Of a stretch of 64,000 nucleotides of DNA, positions 9,424 through 18,555 are shown one piece after another; positions within the stretch are counted from its first letter, which is position 1; each line of letters begins with the position of its first letter. Origin of the DNA: Methanosarcina sp. 2.H.T.1A.6. Its GTDB lineage: Archaea > Halobacteriota > Methanosarcinia > Methanosarcinales > Methanosarcinaceae. The DNA is taken from positions 1 through 64,000 of the forward strand of contig NZ_JJOY01000044.1 in NCBI RefSeq assembly GCF_000979455.1. The letters are read 5' to 3'. A program made the position numbers and the translations under genes. The notes under the pieces were generated by a model. That model made no database searches and was not told the origin of the DNA. It worked only from the letters and a program-made list of their open reading frames with translations.

Positions 9424-10770
9424 TTACCGAAATATTTTTTCCACTTCAGAAACAGCAGAAGCCATGGAAAAAATAACTACACGGTCTCCGTTGTTGATAA
9501 CGAAATCCCCTCTTGGAATGATGGTCTCTTTTCCGCGTACTACCATGTTGATAAGAGCTCCTTTAGGGAACTTTACTTTGCTTAAAGGCTTGCCGACAAT
9601 TCTGCACTTCTCGGAAGCCGTATATTCTATGATTTCGGCTTTTTCGCCTTCGATAGTTGTGAGCGTCTGTATGCCTTTGCCCATGGTAAGTTTGAGGACC
9701 TCATTTACGGTTGCTTCCCTGGGACTTACGGCCATGTCTATGCCGACCATTTCAAAAAGAGGCAGGTAGTCCGAGCGATCAGCCCTTGCAATTACCTTCT
9801 TTGCCCCGAGCTGCTTTGCGAGCAGGGCACAGAGAAGGTTCTTCTCATCACTGTCCGTAACCGCAACAACAACATCCATATCCTCAATATTCTCTTCCCT
9901 GAGAAGGCTGACGTCAGTCCCGTCTCCGTTGAGCACAAGGGCGTTTTCAAGCATCTCAGCCACTTCTATGCAGCGGCTCTTCCTGTGCTCAATAATCCTC
10001 AGATCAATATTTTCTTCTTTGTCGATCAGTTTTGCCAGATAGATGCCCACAATTCCGCAGCCAATAAGGAGAATTCGGGTTCTGTGAGGCACCTGGCTCC
10101 CGAAAACATTTTCAAGGTCATCCATGGCTTCTGGCTTGCCCACAACTACCATGTGGTCGTTTGCCTTGATTAAATCGTCTCCATGAGGAATTATTATTTC
10201 ACTATCCCGGAAAACCGCACTGACGATGCAGCAGTCAGCAAGCTGAAGGTCCTGCATATGCTTTCCCACAAGTTTGCTTTCCGGATTTATTGCAAACTCA
10301 GTCATCTTTACTTTTCCCTCGGCAAACATTTCCGCGTCTATGGCAGAGGGGCTTGAGAGCACATCAGCAATTTCCGATGCGAGTGAAAGTTCAGGGCAGA
10401 TCATAAGGTCAACGCCAACCTGAGACCTTGACGTAACTGGTGAATCTATGTAATCAGGATTGCTAACCCTTGCTATGGTCTTTACATCCTTCCAGCCGGA
10501 TTTGCTCTTTGTAATCAACTTGGTGGTCATGCAGGCAACGATGTTGACCTCATCAACGCCTGTAACAGCCACGAGAAGGTCAGCATTCTGCAGGACTTTT
10601 GAAAGAATGTCAGCGTTTGCGCCGTTTCCTTCAATTACGAGCACGTCAAGTTCATCTACTCTTCTTGACGCGTCCTCATCTTTCTCTATAATTACCACAT
10701 CATTTTTAGGAGAGAGGGCTTTTGCAATATGATAGCCTACTTCCCCTGCACCAATAATTACAGCCTTCAT
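9424..10770 (-). CDS. trkA: Trk potassium transport regulator TrkA (copy 2)
   Basis: A 448-residue paralogue of the adjacent TrkA with the same double TrkA_N/TrkA_C architecture (GAGEVGYHIAKAL near residue 7, GCGIVGIYLAKLI near 235). The reading frame is intact, although its downstream trkH partner is a wreck. It may therefore gate TrkH1 or another SKT channel, or be on the way to loss; the sequence cannot decide. The start codon overlaps the stop of an upstream 108-codon frame by ATGA, so translation could be coupled. Confidence 0.92.
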   Translation of the reverse strand: MKAVIIGAGEVGYHIAKALSPKNDVVIIEKDEDASRRVDELDVLVIEGNGANADILSKVLQNADLLVAVTGVDEVNIVACMTTKLITKSKSGWKDVKTIARVSNPDYIDSPVTSRSQVGVDLMICPELSLASEIADVLSSPSAIDAEMFAEGKVKMTEFAINPESKLVGKHMQDLQLADCCIVSAVFRDSEIIIPHGDDLIKANDHMVVVGKPEAMDDLENVFGSQVPHRTRILLIGCGIVGIYLAKLIDKEENIDLRIIEHRKSRCIEVAEMLENALVLNGDGTDVSLLREENIEDMDVVVAVTDSDEKNLLCALLAKQLGAKKVIARADRSDYLPLFEMVGIDMAVSPREATVNEVLKLTMGKGIQTLTTIEGEKAEIIEYTASEKCRIVGKPLSKVKFPKGALINMVVRGKETIIPRGDFVINNGDRVVIFSMASAVSEVEKIFR

Positions 10771-11093
10771 AGAACACCTTCAAAAAAAACTGTTTTTAAT
10801 GAATCTACCACTGAAGAAATTATGGAACCCGAAGCAATGAGCATAGGGCGGATTAAAATAAAAGTAATTAAGGCGAAAGTAGTCAAAGTAAAAATAACCG
10901 AAGTGAAGGTAGTCGAAGTGACGGTAGTCGAAGTGACGGTAGTCGAAGTGACGGTAATCGAAGTGACGGTAGTCAAAGTAAAAGTGATCAAAGCTAAAAT
11001 AATCATAAAAAAGATACCAGGCATAATATTGAAGTGTAAAATGCTGCCCGATACATGATCAGTTGTAGAAAAATTAATCAGCGTGTTTATCAT
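10767..11093 (-). CDS. Possible small membrane protein with Thr/Val repeats
   Basis: This 108-codon frame ends in ATGA overlapping the trkA2 start. The product is strongly hydrophobic: FFMIILALITFTL, then repeats of the type TVTST, then TFALITFILIRPMLIASGSI, followed by a short soluble tail. The repeats come from nine 15-bp tandem units in the DNA. The four-base overlap and the hydrophobic core argue for a real protein, while the repeat-driven composition and lack of a recognised family argue against it. Several in-frame ATGs exist, so the start is uncertain. No function is assigned. Confidence 0.4.
   Translation of the reverse strand: MINTLINFSTTDHVSGSILHFNIMPGIFFMIILALITFTLTTVTSITVTSTTVTSTTVTSTTFTSVIFTLTTFALITFILIRPMLIASGSIISSVVDSLKTVFFEGVL
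10876..11010. repeat. Nine 15-bp tandem units
   Basis: Units of the type ACGGTAGTCGAAGTG. The central five are nearly identical and the outer ones degenerate. The period is a multiple of three, so both strands stay open across the array. Confidence 0.9.
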
Positions 11094-11344
11094 CTCTGGA
11101 AATTAAAAGTTTTGCAAACCAGAATTTCTCAAACCAATGCTTTTGCGAATGAAATATGATTCCTAGCCATAGAATTAAACGGGTATATATAAATGTTTTT
11201 AAGCTGCCGATATAGAAAAGAATCTAAACAAAAACGAATTATATAAAGAAAATTATTGATCGAAACAGAGATTTTAAAAGAAAAAGAAAAAGAGATAATT
11301 AAAAATACCTGAAAAAATTGAAAATTGAGCCAGAAGCTTAATTC
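11094..11344. other. Gap downstream of dnaJ
   Basis: AT-rich, no gene seen. It lies between the end of dnaJ and the leftward 108-codon frame, so it should hold the promoter of the trkA2 unit; a GGGTATATATAAAT stretch at about 11180 is TATA-like. Confidence 0.4.
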
Positions 11345-12514
11345 TCAACCCTCTAAGACATCTTTTACCTTGTCAAAAAATCCCTTATTCTTGCTGGACT
11401 TCTCGCCTTTTTGCTTCTCAGCTTTACTCTTTTCCCCTCCTTCGGGCTTCTTTCCATTGCTCAGATATTCGAACTGGCGAAGAAGCTCTTTTTGTTCCTG
11501 AGTAAGTTTTGTGGGAGTCTTGATTATTACTCTTACGAGCTGATCTCCTTTACCGTGCCCTTGCAGGTGCTGTATGCCCTTGTCCTTGAGCCTGAAGACC
11601 GAATGGGTCTGAGTTCCGGCCGGGATGTTCATTTTGACCTTGCCGTAGAGGGTATCAACCATGACGTCCGCTCCGAGTGCAGCCTGGGTGAATGGTATTG
11701 ACAGTTCGGAGATTACATCGTAATCGACCCGCTTGAAATACCTGTGTTCCATCACATGGAGGATAACATAAAGGTCTCCGGAAGGCGCCCCTGGTTCTCC
11801 TGCATCCCCTTCTCCGCTGAGCCTGAGGGTCATGCCGGAGTCTGCTCCTGCAGGTACGTTAACTGTTATTGTTCTCCTGCTCCGGACTCTGCCTGCACCG
11901 CTGCAGACGGAACATGGCGACTCAATAATCTGGCCTCTGCCGTGACAGGTACTGCAGGTGGTTGTGCTCACGAACTGCATCCCTAAAGTTGAACGGGTAG
12001 TACGAACCTGCCCTGTGCCGCCGCAGGTAGGGCAGCGCTTTGCGCTTGTGCCCTCTTTTGCACCTGTTCCTGAGCAGGTAGAACACCTTTCTGTCCTTGG
12101 AATATCAATGTCTTTACGGACCCCAAAAGCAGCTTCCTCGAAGGTTATATAGAGGTCGTACTGAAGATCTGAACCTCTCCTTGGCCCCATAGGACCTCCT
12201 CTTCTGCCGCCTCCGAAAAACATTTCAAAAATGTCTCCGAACCCGCTAAAGTCAGCGCCCCGGAAAATATCCTCTGCACTATATTGGCCATCAATTCCAG
12301 CATGCCCAAAGCGGTCATACTGAGCCCGTTTTTCAGTGTCTGAAAGAATGGCGTAAGCCTCGGATATTTCCTTGAATTTTTCCTCAGCCCCTGCTTCCTT
12401 GTTCCTGTCAGGATGATATTGCAGTGCAAGCTTTCGATACGTCTTCTTTATATCTTCGACTGGGGCGTCTTTAGATACTCCGAGAATTTCATAATAATCA
12501 CGTGTTGTAGCCAT
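11345..12514 (-). CDS. dnaJ: Chaperone protein DnaJ (Hsp40)
   Basis: A 389-residue class I J-protein that delivers unfolded clients to DnaK and stimulates its ATPase. It has a J domain at residues 1-70 with HPD (LQYHPDRN), a Gly/Phe linker around 75-120, and four zinc repeats CxxCxGxG (CSTCSGTG, CPTCGGTG, CSTCHGRG, CSVCSGAG) at about 140-220. Substrate-binding beta domains follow, then a Lys/Glu-rich tail. Bacterial-type Hsp70 systems in Methanosarcina are regarded as acquired from bacteria. It is the last gene of a leftward grpE-dnaK-dnaJ set, with a double hairpin between it and dnaK. Confidence 0.97.
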   Translation of the reverse strand: MATTRDYYEILGVSKDAPVEDIKKTYRKLALQYHPDRNKEAGAEEKFKEISEAYAILSDTEKRAQYDRFGHAGIDGQYSAEDIFRGADFSGFGDIFEMFFGGGRRGGPMGPRRGSDLQYDLYITFEEAAFGVRKDIDIPRTERCSTCSGTGAKEGTSAKRCPTCGGTGQVRTTRSTLGMQFVSTTTCSTCHGRGQIIESPCSVCSGAGRVRSRRTITVNVPAGADSGMTLRLSGEGDAGEPGAPSGDLYVILHVMEHRYFKRVDYDVISELSIPFTQAALGADVMVDTLYGKVKMNIPAGTQTHSVFRLKDKGIQHLQGHGKGDQLVRVIIKTPTKLTQEQKELLRQFEYLSNGKKPEGGEKSKAEKQKGEKSSKNKGFFDKVKDVLEG

Positions 12515-12549
12515 CAGGATTCCCTGTTGTTTTAAAAAAGGATAAAAGT

Positions 12550-12596
12550 CCGGAACCTGCAGGCAGGTTTCCGGTCATGCCTGAGAATAATCAGGC
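12550..12596 (-). terminator. Two consecutive hairpins between dnaK and dnaJ
   Basis: In the transcribed direction, GCCTGA/TCAGGC (12579-12596) is followed by a long hairpin CCGGAAACCTG/CAGGTTCCGG (12550-12574), then a T-rich stretch. This could end or attenuate dnaK transcription, or be an RNA-processing site that sets the dnaK:dnaJ ratio. Confidence 0.6.
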
Positions 12597-12625
12597 GCTT
12601 TTTGTTAGTGATAATTCTTCTTTAA

Positions 12626-14476
12626 TTACTTACGCTTTTCGTCGTCAACGACCTCATAGTCGGCATCAACGACTGTCTCATCAGGGCCCCTTGCGTCCGT
12701 GCTTCCTGCTTCGCCTGCAGCCTGCTGGGCCTCCTGAGCTTTCTGATACATGGCTGTCGAAATCGGATATACGGCTTCCTGAAGAGCCTCTGTCTTTGCC
12801 TTGATATCTTCAATATCCGTGCCTTCAAGGGATTTTTTCAGGTCTTCGATTGCAGCATTGACCTTTGACTTCTGGTCTTCGGTAGCTGCATCTCCGGCTT
12901 CCTTGATAGTTTTTTCTGCGGCATTGATAAAGGCTTCGGCATTATTTCTTGTCTCGACTTCTTCCTTGCGCTTCTTGTCCTCTTCGGCATGCAGTTCCGC
13001 ATCCTTGACCATGCGCTCGATTTCGTCATCAGAAAGTCCGCCGGGCTTCTGGATGGAAATGGACTGCTCCTTGCCTGTGCCCAGGTCCTTTGCACTCACG
13101 TGCAGAATCCCGTTTGCATCAATGTCAAAGGTAACCTCAATCTGAGGAATACCTCTTGGAGCAGGAGGTATGCCGTCAAGGGTGAACCTTCCAAGGGTCT
13201 TGTTTTCGGAAGCTATCCCGCGCTCTCCCTGCAGGACATGGATCTCGACTGAGGGCTGGTTGTTAGCAGCAGTTGAGAAGATCTGGCTCTTTTTAGTAGG
13301 AATGGTGGTGTTCCTCTGGATGAGCGGAGTTGCTATGCCTCCAAGGGTCTCGATACCCAGAGTAAGGGGATTAACGTCGAGCAGAAGGACATCTTTTACC
13401 TCCCCGCCCAGGACTCCTGCCTGAATTGCTGCACCGATTGCAACTGCCTCATCAGGGTTGATGTTCTTATAGGGCTTCTTGCCTGTGAAATTCTCTACAA
13501 GTTCAACCACTGCAGGCATCCTTGTTGCGCCCCCGACAAGGATCACTTTTTCAAGGTCATTTGGTGTAAGCTTTGCATCGCTGAGTGCGCGGCGCATGGA
13601 TACAAGAGTCTTTTCCAGGAGATCTTCAGTCATCTTCTGGAACTGGGCTCTGGTCAGGTCAATATCCATGTGCTTTGGTTCCCCATCAGAACCGACTGTC
13701 AGGAAGGGAAGGTTGACGTTGGTGCTGGCAACTCCGGAAAGCTCTATCTTGGCTTTTTCAGCAGCATCTTTCAAGCGCTGGAGTACAGCTTTGTCTTTGG
13801 AGAGGTCAATTCCTTCTGTTTTCTTAAATTCGGCGAGCAGGTAATCAATGATGCGCTGGTCGAAGTCGTCGCCTCCAAGGTGAGTGTCTCCGCTTGTGGA
13901 CTTTACCTCAAAGATTCCGCCTCCGAGTTCCAGAATGGATACATCAAAGGTTCCGCCTCCGAGGTCGTAGACAAGGATTTTGTGGTCCAGATCACCCTTG
14001 TCAAGCCCGTAAGCAAGGGCTGCAGCTGTCGGCTCGTTGATAATCCTGAGGACTTCAAGCCCTGCAACTGAACCTGCATCTTTTGTAGCCTGCCTCTGTG
14101 AATCGTTGAAATAAGCGGGAACTGTGATCACAGCCTGCTGTATTGACTCTCCAATATAAGCCTCTGCATCGGATTTGAGCTTCTGGAGGATCATTGCAGA
14201 GATTTCCTGCGGGGCATATGCCTTCCCATTAAGTGTGACTTTGTAGCTGGCTTCTCCCATGTGCCTTTTAATGGAATAAACGGTGTTCTCAGGGTTTGAA
14301 ATAGCCTGCCGCTTTGCGACCTGACCCACAAGTTTCTCCCCTTTCTTAGAGAATCCGACGATTGAAGGAGTTGTTCTGTTGCCTTCGGCATTCGGGATCA
14401 CAACAGCTTCTCCGCCTTCCATCACTGCCATACATGAGTTAGTAGTACCAAGGTCAATACCCAGTATTTTTGCCAT
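12626..14476 (-). CDS. dnaK: Chaperone protein DnaK (Hsp70)
   Basis: A 616-residue ATP-dependent foldase. The N-terminal ATPase domain starts at [12 protein letters not shown] and includes [14 protein letters not shown] and [10 protein letters not shown]. The substrate domain begins after the linker [15 protein letters not shown], and a helical lid runs to an acidic tail ([15 protein letters not shown]). Length is normal for DnaK. The start is supported by GAGGAT a few bases upstream. It lies between grpE and dnaJ, the canonical partners. I saw no CIRCE-type inverted repeat or hrcA nearby, so regulation is presumably by archaeal heat-shock factors acting elsewhere. Confidence 0.98.
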   Translation of the reverse strand: MAKILGIDLGTTNSCMAVMEGGEAVVIPNAEGNRTTPSIVGFSKKGEKLVGQVAKRQAISNPENTVYSIKRHMGEASYKVTLNGKAYAPQEISAMILQKLKSDAEAYIGESIQQAVITVPAYFNDSQRQATKDAGSVAGLEVLRIINEPTAAALAYGLDKGDLDHKILVYDLGGGTFDVSILELGGGIFEVKSTSGDTHLGGDDFDQRIIDYLLAEFKKTEGIDLSKDKAVLQRLKDAAEKAKIELSGVASTNVNLPFLTVGSDGEPKHMDIDLTRAQFQKMTEDLLEKTLVSMRRALSDAKLTPNDLEKVILVGGATRMPAVVELVENFTGKKPYKNINPDEAVAIGAAIQAGVLGGEVKDVLLLDVNPLTLGIETLGGIATPLIQRNTTIPTKKSQIFSTAANNQPSVEIHVLQGERGIASENKTLGRFTLDGIPPAPRGIPQIEVTFDIDANGILHVSAKDLGTGKEQSISIQKPGGLSDDEIERMVKDAELHAEEDKKRKEEVETRNNAEAFINAAEKTIKEAGDAATEDQKSKVNAAIEDLKKSLEGTDIEDIKAKTEALQEAVYPISTAMYQKAQEAQQAAGEAGSTDARGPDETVVDADYEVVDDEKRK

Positions 14477-14754
14477 GTTATATCCTCATAGTAAATTATC
14501 AATTAATTATTTATTTTATCAATTAAATTCTTTAGTTAGGTTACTGGTTAAGCGGTTTGTTAGATTAGTCAGTTAAATTCCTGGTAAAGTTACTCGGAAA
14601 AAATACTTAACAAACTTACTTGATCTGATCAATAGGTTCTATTATTTGGTTAAATTGTTTAGTCAAAGGGGTCAGTCAAGTTACTTCTCAGTTAAGCTAC
14701 TTAGTTAAGTTATTTAATAAAGTTGTTCTGTTACTAACAGGATTAATTCAGTCT
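14477..14754. other. grpE-dnaK intergenic region with degenerate repeats
   Basis: About 280 bases of imperfect TTAGTTAAGTT-like repeats. No gene is seen. The length suggests a separate promoter for dnaK. Confidence 0.5.
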
Positions 14755-15363
14755 TTAGTTCTCTGTCTCTTCAGGGCTTTTAGCCACTGAAACCATGGCG
14801 GGTCGGACAATCTTTTCGTTCAGTGCATATCCCTGTTTGTAAACGTCAACTATAGTATTGTCCGGAACTTCGGAGGTTTCTATGTGCTGGACAGCCTCAT
14901 GCTTGTGAGGATCAAACTCGCCTGCCTTTTCGCAGATTATTTTCTCAAGCCCGTATTTTTCCAGGATAGAGAAAAACTGCTTTGAAAGCTGCTCGATTCC
15001 ACTTACAATCGAGCCCATATCTTCTGCAGTCCGTGCAGATTTCAGGGCACGTTCGAAGTTATCGGTCACTTCGACAAAGTCCAGAAGCACCTGCTCAAGC
15101 ACAGCTGTTCGGTTTTCTTCCATCTGACGAACGGTTCGTTTTCTGAAGTTATCAAAATCAGCTGCAAGCCGGAAAAGCTGATCCTTGAGAAGTTCGTTCT
15201 CCTCTTTACAGACAGCTTCAGGACTCTTTTCAGTTCCGGAACTTACTGTTGTTTCATCGGCTTTTTTAGCCGAAGATCCAGAGTTCCGAGCTCCGGAATT
15301 TCCAGCCTGTTTCTGGTTATCTTCATTAGAGTGCATGGTTTCCTTTTTACTGGACTTCTTCAT
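14755..15363 (-). CDS. grpE: Nucleotide exchange factor GrpE
   Basis: A 202-residue protein that releases ADP from DnaK. The first 60 residues are polar and low-complexity. A long coiled coil follows (ENELLKDQLFRLAADFDNFRKRTVRQ), then the C-terminal beta domain with GLEKI, GEFDPHKHEAV and YKQGYALNEKIVRPAMVSVAK, the GrpE signature. It is the first gene of the leftward chaperone set, upstream of dnaK by about 280 bases. Confidence 0.96.
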   Translation of the reverse strand: MKKSSKKETMHSNEDNQKQAGNSGARNSGSSAKKADETTVSSGTEKSPEAVCKEENELLKDQLFRLAADFDNFRKRTVRQMEENRTAVLEQVLLDFVEVTDNFERALKSARTAEDMGSIVSGIEQLSKQFFSILEKYGLEKIICEKAGEFDPHKHEAVQHIETSEVPDNTIVDVYKQGYALNEKIVRPAMVSVAKSPEETEN

Positions 15364-15489
15364 TTATCGATACCCCTAATATTATTGCAACTGTTACACT
15401 CGTCTTGATCTGTGATTGTTTGTAATTCTATAAATACTTTGTGGAGCCGCCAGTGGCAGATCTCCCTGAGAAAACAAAAAAAAGAAAAA

Positions 15490-15939
15490 TCAGTAAAAGT
15501 GGTTCTGAAGTTTATAAGATAGTGCTTTGAGCATTATGACGCTTGCAATCATGCAAGCCGCAACTGCTGAAATTACCTGTTCCCATCCAAGAACGGAAAT
15601 TCCTCCTCCTAACGCAAACTGCACGCCTCCTACAAGGGAGACAAACACGAATGAAAGACCAAAACCTACAAGTGCTCCGCCTATAAGGGAACTAAGAGTG
15701 TCCAGGCCCTGTTTCTCATAGAAAACCATTCCCCCTATAAACACCACGGCAAAGATCATAAGTACAAATGCAGACGGCAGGGGACTTGATTTAGTAGAAA
15801 ATATATCAAATAGCCCGAGCCCCATGTCAACCAGGAATATGCCCATGAGAACCGCAATAGAGAGGGTTTTGACAAAAGGATTATCAAACAAAGACTGAGA
15901 ATATGGGTTTCTGCTGTTGATTTTACCAGCCACCATCAA
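15490..15939 (-). CDS. Hypothetical 4-helix membrane protein
   Basis: A 149-residue protein with a short polar N-terminus (to about residue 22) and four hydrophobic segments, around 25-45, 57-75, 85-107 and 119-140. Small Gly-rich stretches are present (SLIGGALVGFGLSF, FALGGGISVLG). I recognise no family. It lies about 125 bases upstream of grpE on the same strand; a link to the chaperone genes is only positional. Confidence 0.7.
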   Translation of the reverse strand: MMVAGKINSRNPYSQSLFDNPFVKTLSIAVLMGIFLVDMGLGLFDIFSTKSSPLPSAFVLMIFAVVFIGGMVFYEKQGLDTLSSLIGGALVGFGLSFVFVSLVGGVQFALGGGISVLGWEQVISAVAACMIASVIMLKALSYKLQNHFY

Positions 15940-16084
15940 GTATTACAATGTTTATCATAATGTTTACCTTTTAAGCTATAAACTATATAAATTATATAAA
16001 CCTTTACTTGCGTAATCGGTTTAATTTCCTCTGCTCCACTTTATAATTCAGATTCCCCTATTAATTTTATTTACCTACATTTTT

Positions 16085-16160
16085 ATAGCCCGAGTTGCGC
16101 CGCCCGAATTGCGCCTCGGGAGTACGCGGTCCTTTTCGCTACGCTCAAGAGGACTAATTT
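16085..16160 (-). repeat. Dispersed hairpin repeat, copy 2
   Basis: On the minus strand the stem arms GTCCT/AGGAC (16150-16154 and 16129-16133) enclose CTTGAGCGTAGCGAA. CGCAATTCGGGCGGCGCAACTC follows in two overlapping pieces. It is nearly identical to the core of the copy at 50290-50400. Confidence 0.7.
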
Positions 16161-16189
16161 TCGGTTTTGTTTGACTTCCGTATATTTCT

Positions 16190-16285
16190 GTTGCTTTTGT
16201 TTGTTTGTTTGTTGGTTGGTTGGTTGGTTGGTTTGCTTGTTGGTTGGTTGGTTTCTTGTTTGTTTGTTGGCTTCTTGTTAGTTTC
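16190..16285. repeat. TTGG/TTGT tetranucleotide tract
   Basis: Tandem GTTT and GTTG units with small interruptions; a low-complexity microsatellite upstream of mfnD. Confidence 0.85.
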
Positions 16286-16461
16286 TTGCTGACTTCCTCG
16301 GTCTTTTTTACTTATTGCTTTTATCTCTTTTTTGTGGAAAAGGCATCTTGAAGGTGAGAGTGGCCGAAGCGGTGTGAGATAAGAAGGGATCTTTTTCAGG
16401 GGTATTTTTCCTTCCATGCAGGACAAAAAGTAATATAAAATGACCGGGTGTTTCTTCTCCG

Positions 16462-17424
16462 ATGAAAATCCTGGTTGCGGAATTCGCTGTCGGCACGGAT
16501 ATCGATAAGTCCCTGATTCCGGAAGGGGCAGCTATGCTAAAAACACTTGCCGAAAGTTTTGTTCGTGTGGGGCATGAGGTGTACTACCCATCTGCAGGTA
16601 CAGAAATAGGTACAGGTACATCATTGAAATCCACGGCTGAAAGCTTCAGGCAGGTAGTTGAAAGAGAGGCAAAGAAGTGTGATGCCGGACTGCTTATTGC
16701 TCCTGACGGAATGCTTCCAGAACTGAACAGGGTCCTTGAAGAAAACACCGTAAACCTGGGGTGCTCGCCGGAATCGGCAGCCTGCTGTGCAGATAAAGTC
16801 CTGTGCACAAAAGCCCTGAAAAAAGCCGGAATTAATGCTCCCGGTATTGCGGAAAAAGCTGAAAAGGGCAAAAAGTATGTCATAAAACCGAGATTCGGAT
16901 GCGGGGCAGAGGCAACAGATCTTGTTACGGAATTCGAGAAGACAGAAGAATTCATTGCAAGTGAATATATTGAAGGAAAACATTTGAGCGTAAGCCTTAT
17001 TGCAGGAAAAAAGCCGCTGCCACTTACGGTAAACCGCCAGTTCATCGAGTTTGAAGAGAAAAAGGACAGGGAAGGAAAAAATCCCGAGAAAAATAGAGTT
17101 TCGGGCATAAAATACAACGGCAGCCTGACTCCTTATAAGACTTCCAGAAAAGATGAACTCTATGAAACTGCAATCTCGACAGTAAAATGTCTGGATTGTT
17201 TTGGGTATATGGGTGTGGATATCGTACTTTCGGATCGTCCTTATGTCGTGGATGTAAATCCAAGGCCTACAGCTTCATTATTCGGGATTAGCAGAGTCAT
17301 GAAGGAGGAGATAGGCGAACTTCTTCTTAAGAATAGATTCGGAGAACTCCCTGATTCAGTGCAAATCGAAGGGGAATATCACTTTTCAAAAGATATGCTT
17401 GGCGAGCTTTTCGGAAGGAATTGA
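16462..17424 (+). CDS. mfnD: Tyramine--L-glutamate ligase (methanofuran biosynthesis), ATP-grasp
   Basis: A 320-residue ATP-grasp ligase that joins glutamate to tyramine in methanofuran side-chain synthesis. The C-terminal catalytic region has KYVIKPRFGCGAEATDLV (ATP binding), EYIEGKHLSVSLIAG, and GYMGVDIVLSDRPYVVDVNPRPTAS, where the metal-binding Asp and Asn are visible. Two further mfn genes follow on the same strand, which strongly supports this specificity over other ATP-grasp roles. The ATG start is the natural N-terminal MKILVAEFAVG. Confidence 0.88.
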   Translation: MKILVAEFAVGTDIDKSLIPEGAAMLKTLAESFVRVGHEVYYPSAGTEIGTGTSLKSTAESFRQVVEREAKKCDAGLLIAPDGMLPELNRVLEENTVNLGCSPESAACCADKVLCTKALKKAGINAPGIAEKAEKGKKYVIKPRFGCGAEATDLVTEFEKTEEFIASEYIEGKHLSVSLIAGKKPLPLTVNRQFIEFEEKKDREGKNPEKNRVSGIKYNGSLTPYKTSRKDELYETAISTVKCLDCFGYMGVDIVLSDRPYVVDVNPRPTASLFGISRVMKEEIGELLLKNRFGELPDSVQIEGEYHFSKDMLGELFGRN

Positions 17425-17479
17425 AAACAAAGAAAATGTTAATAATTACATACCTGGAAAAACACGGAAAGGAATCAAA

Positions 17480-18469
17480 ATGCATTCAAAAATTATAGGG
17501 CTTGACATTGGAGGAGCGAACACAAAGCTTGCTTCCTCGGACGGGACTCTTGTGGAACTTCACTACCTGCCTCTCTGGAAAAATACCAGGCTTCCGGAAG
17601 TCTTAAAAGAGATTGCGCAAAGGCTAAGGCCTGAAAGAGTTGCTGTTGTGATGACAGGAGAGCTCGCGGACTGTTTTGAAGACAAAGAGCAGGGCATCCG
17701 CTTCATAAAAGAAACAGTTGATTCGGCTTTCGGCTCCGAAAAGGTCTCGTATATAAACAGCCAGGGAAGGTTCCAGAATGAAGCTGAGAACTTGAGGGAG
17801 CTTGCTGCCGCGAACTGGGCAGCCTCAGCCAGGCTGATAGGGGAAGAGGTAGGAGACTGCATTTTTGTTGATGTTGGCAGTACCACAAGCGATATTATTC
17901 CGATCATATCAGGGGAACACAGGGCAGGGCTTACAGACTTTGAACGCCTGCTCAGGAGCGAACTTGTATACGCAGGCACCCTCAGAACAAACCTTGCCGC
18001 ACTTCTTGAGAAGGTAAAGCTTGAGAAAGGCATTTGCAGGACATCCTCGGAACTCTTTGCAACGACCGCAGATGCTTATCTCATACTCGGGAAAATCGAT
18101 GAAGATACATACACATGTGAGACTGCCGATGGGGCAGGCAGGAGCAAAACAGATGCCATGCGCAGAATTGCAAGGCTGGTCTGTGCAGACCTTTCAGAGG
18201 TAGGGGAGAGGGAATTATACGAGATCGCAGAGCAGGTAAAAGATAAACAGATCTCTACCCTGGCTGAAGCTATCTTAGAAGTTGCGGAAAGAAATGGACT
18301 TAAGAAGATTGCATCAGCGGGCCTGGGGGAATTTATGATAAAGGAAGCTGCAGAACGACTTGGATTTGAATGCATATCTGTTTCCGGGCGATGGGGAGAA
18401 GAGATCTCAAAGGTATTTCCGGCATATGCTGCCGCCCGCTTACTGGATGCCGAAAAACCAGGAAACTGA
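17480..18469 (+). CDS. mfnF: Methanofuran biosynthesis protein MfnF (H4MPT-linked C1-transfer family)
   Basis: A 329-residue member of the ASKHA/hydantoinase-like family once annotated as an H4MPT-linked C1-transfer protein. MfnF couples the aminomethylfuran phosphate to gamma-glutamyl-tyramine. Motifs include GLDIGGANTKLA near residue 7, VDVGSTTSDIIPI near 135, and GLGEFMIKEAAERLG near the C-terminus. The open frame extends 27 codons upstream into mfnD, but the ATG at 17480 has GGAAAGGA ahead of it and gives the family's normal N-terminus. It lies between mfnD and mfnE. Confidence 0.86.
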   Translation: MHSKIIGLDIGGANTKLASSDGTLVELHYLPLWKNTRLPEVLKEIAQRLRPERVAVVMTGELADCFEDKEQGIRFIKETVDSAFGSEKVSYINSQGRFQNEAENLRELAAANWAASARLIGEEVGDCIFVDVGSTTSDIIPIISGEHRAGLTDFERLLRSELVYAGTLRTNLAALLEKVKLEKGICRTSSELFATTADAYLILGKIDEDTYTCETADGAGRSKTDAMRRIARLVCADLSEVGERELYEIAEQVKDKQISTLAEAILEVAERNGLKKIASAGLGEFMIKEAAERLGFECISVSGRWGEEISKVFPAYAAARLLDAEKPGN

Positions 18470-18555
18470 AGCTTCAGGACATCTATTTCCCTGAAGAAAT
18501 TAACAGTAACTGAAAGCTATAAATGGAGAAAAACCTTAACGAATGAGAAATCTCA

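Larger units (their letters stand above)
15940..16461. other. Divergent intergenic region upstream of mfnD
   Basis: Holds a dispersed hairpin repeat (16085-16160, minus orientation) and a TTGK-rich microsatellite (16190-16285). It must also contain the rightward promoter for mfnD and the leftward one for the membrane protein. A Thr/Asn/Lys-rich frame crossing the microsatellite on the minus strand is not believable as a gene. Confidence 0.5.

Noticed and set aside
15364-15489. CIRCE-type heat-shock operator before grpE
   Set aside because: I looked for the 9-bp inverted TTAGCACTC pattern and found none, and there is no hrcA in the window.
16154-16426. Lys/Thr/Asn-rich minus-strand frame
   Set aside because: It is simply the translation of the TTGK microsatellite.
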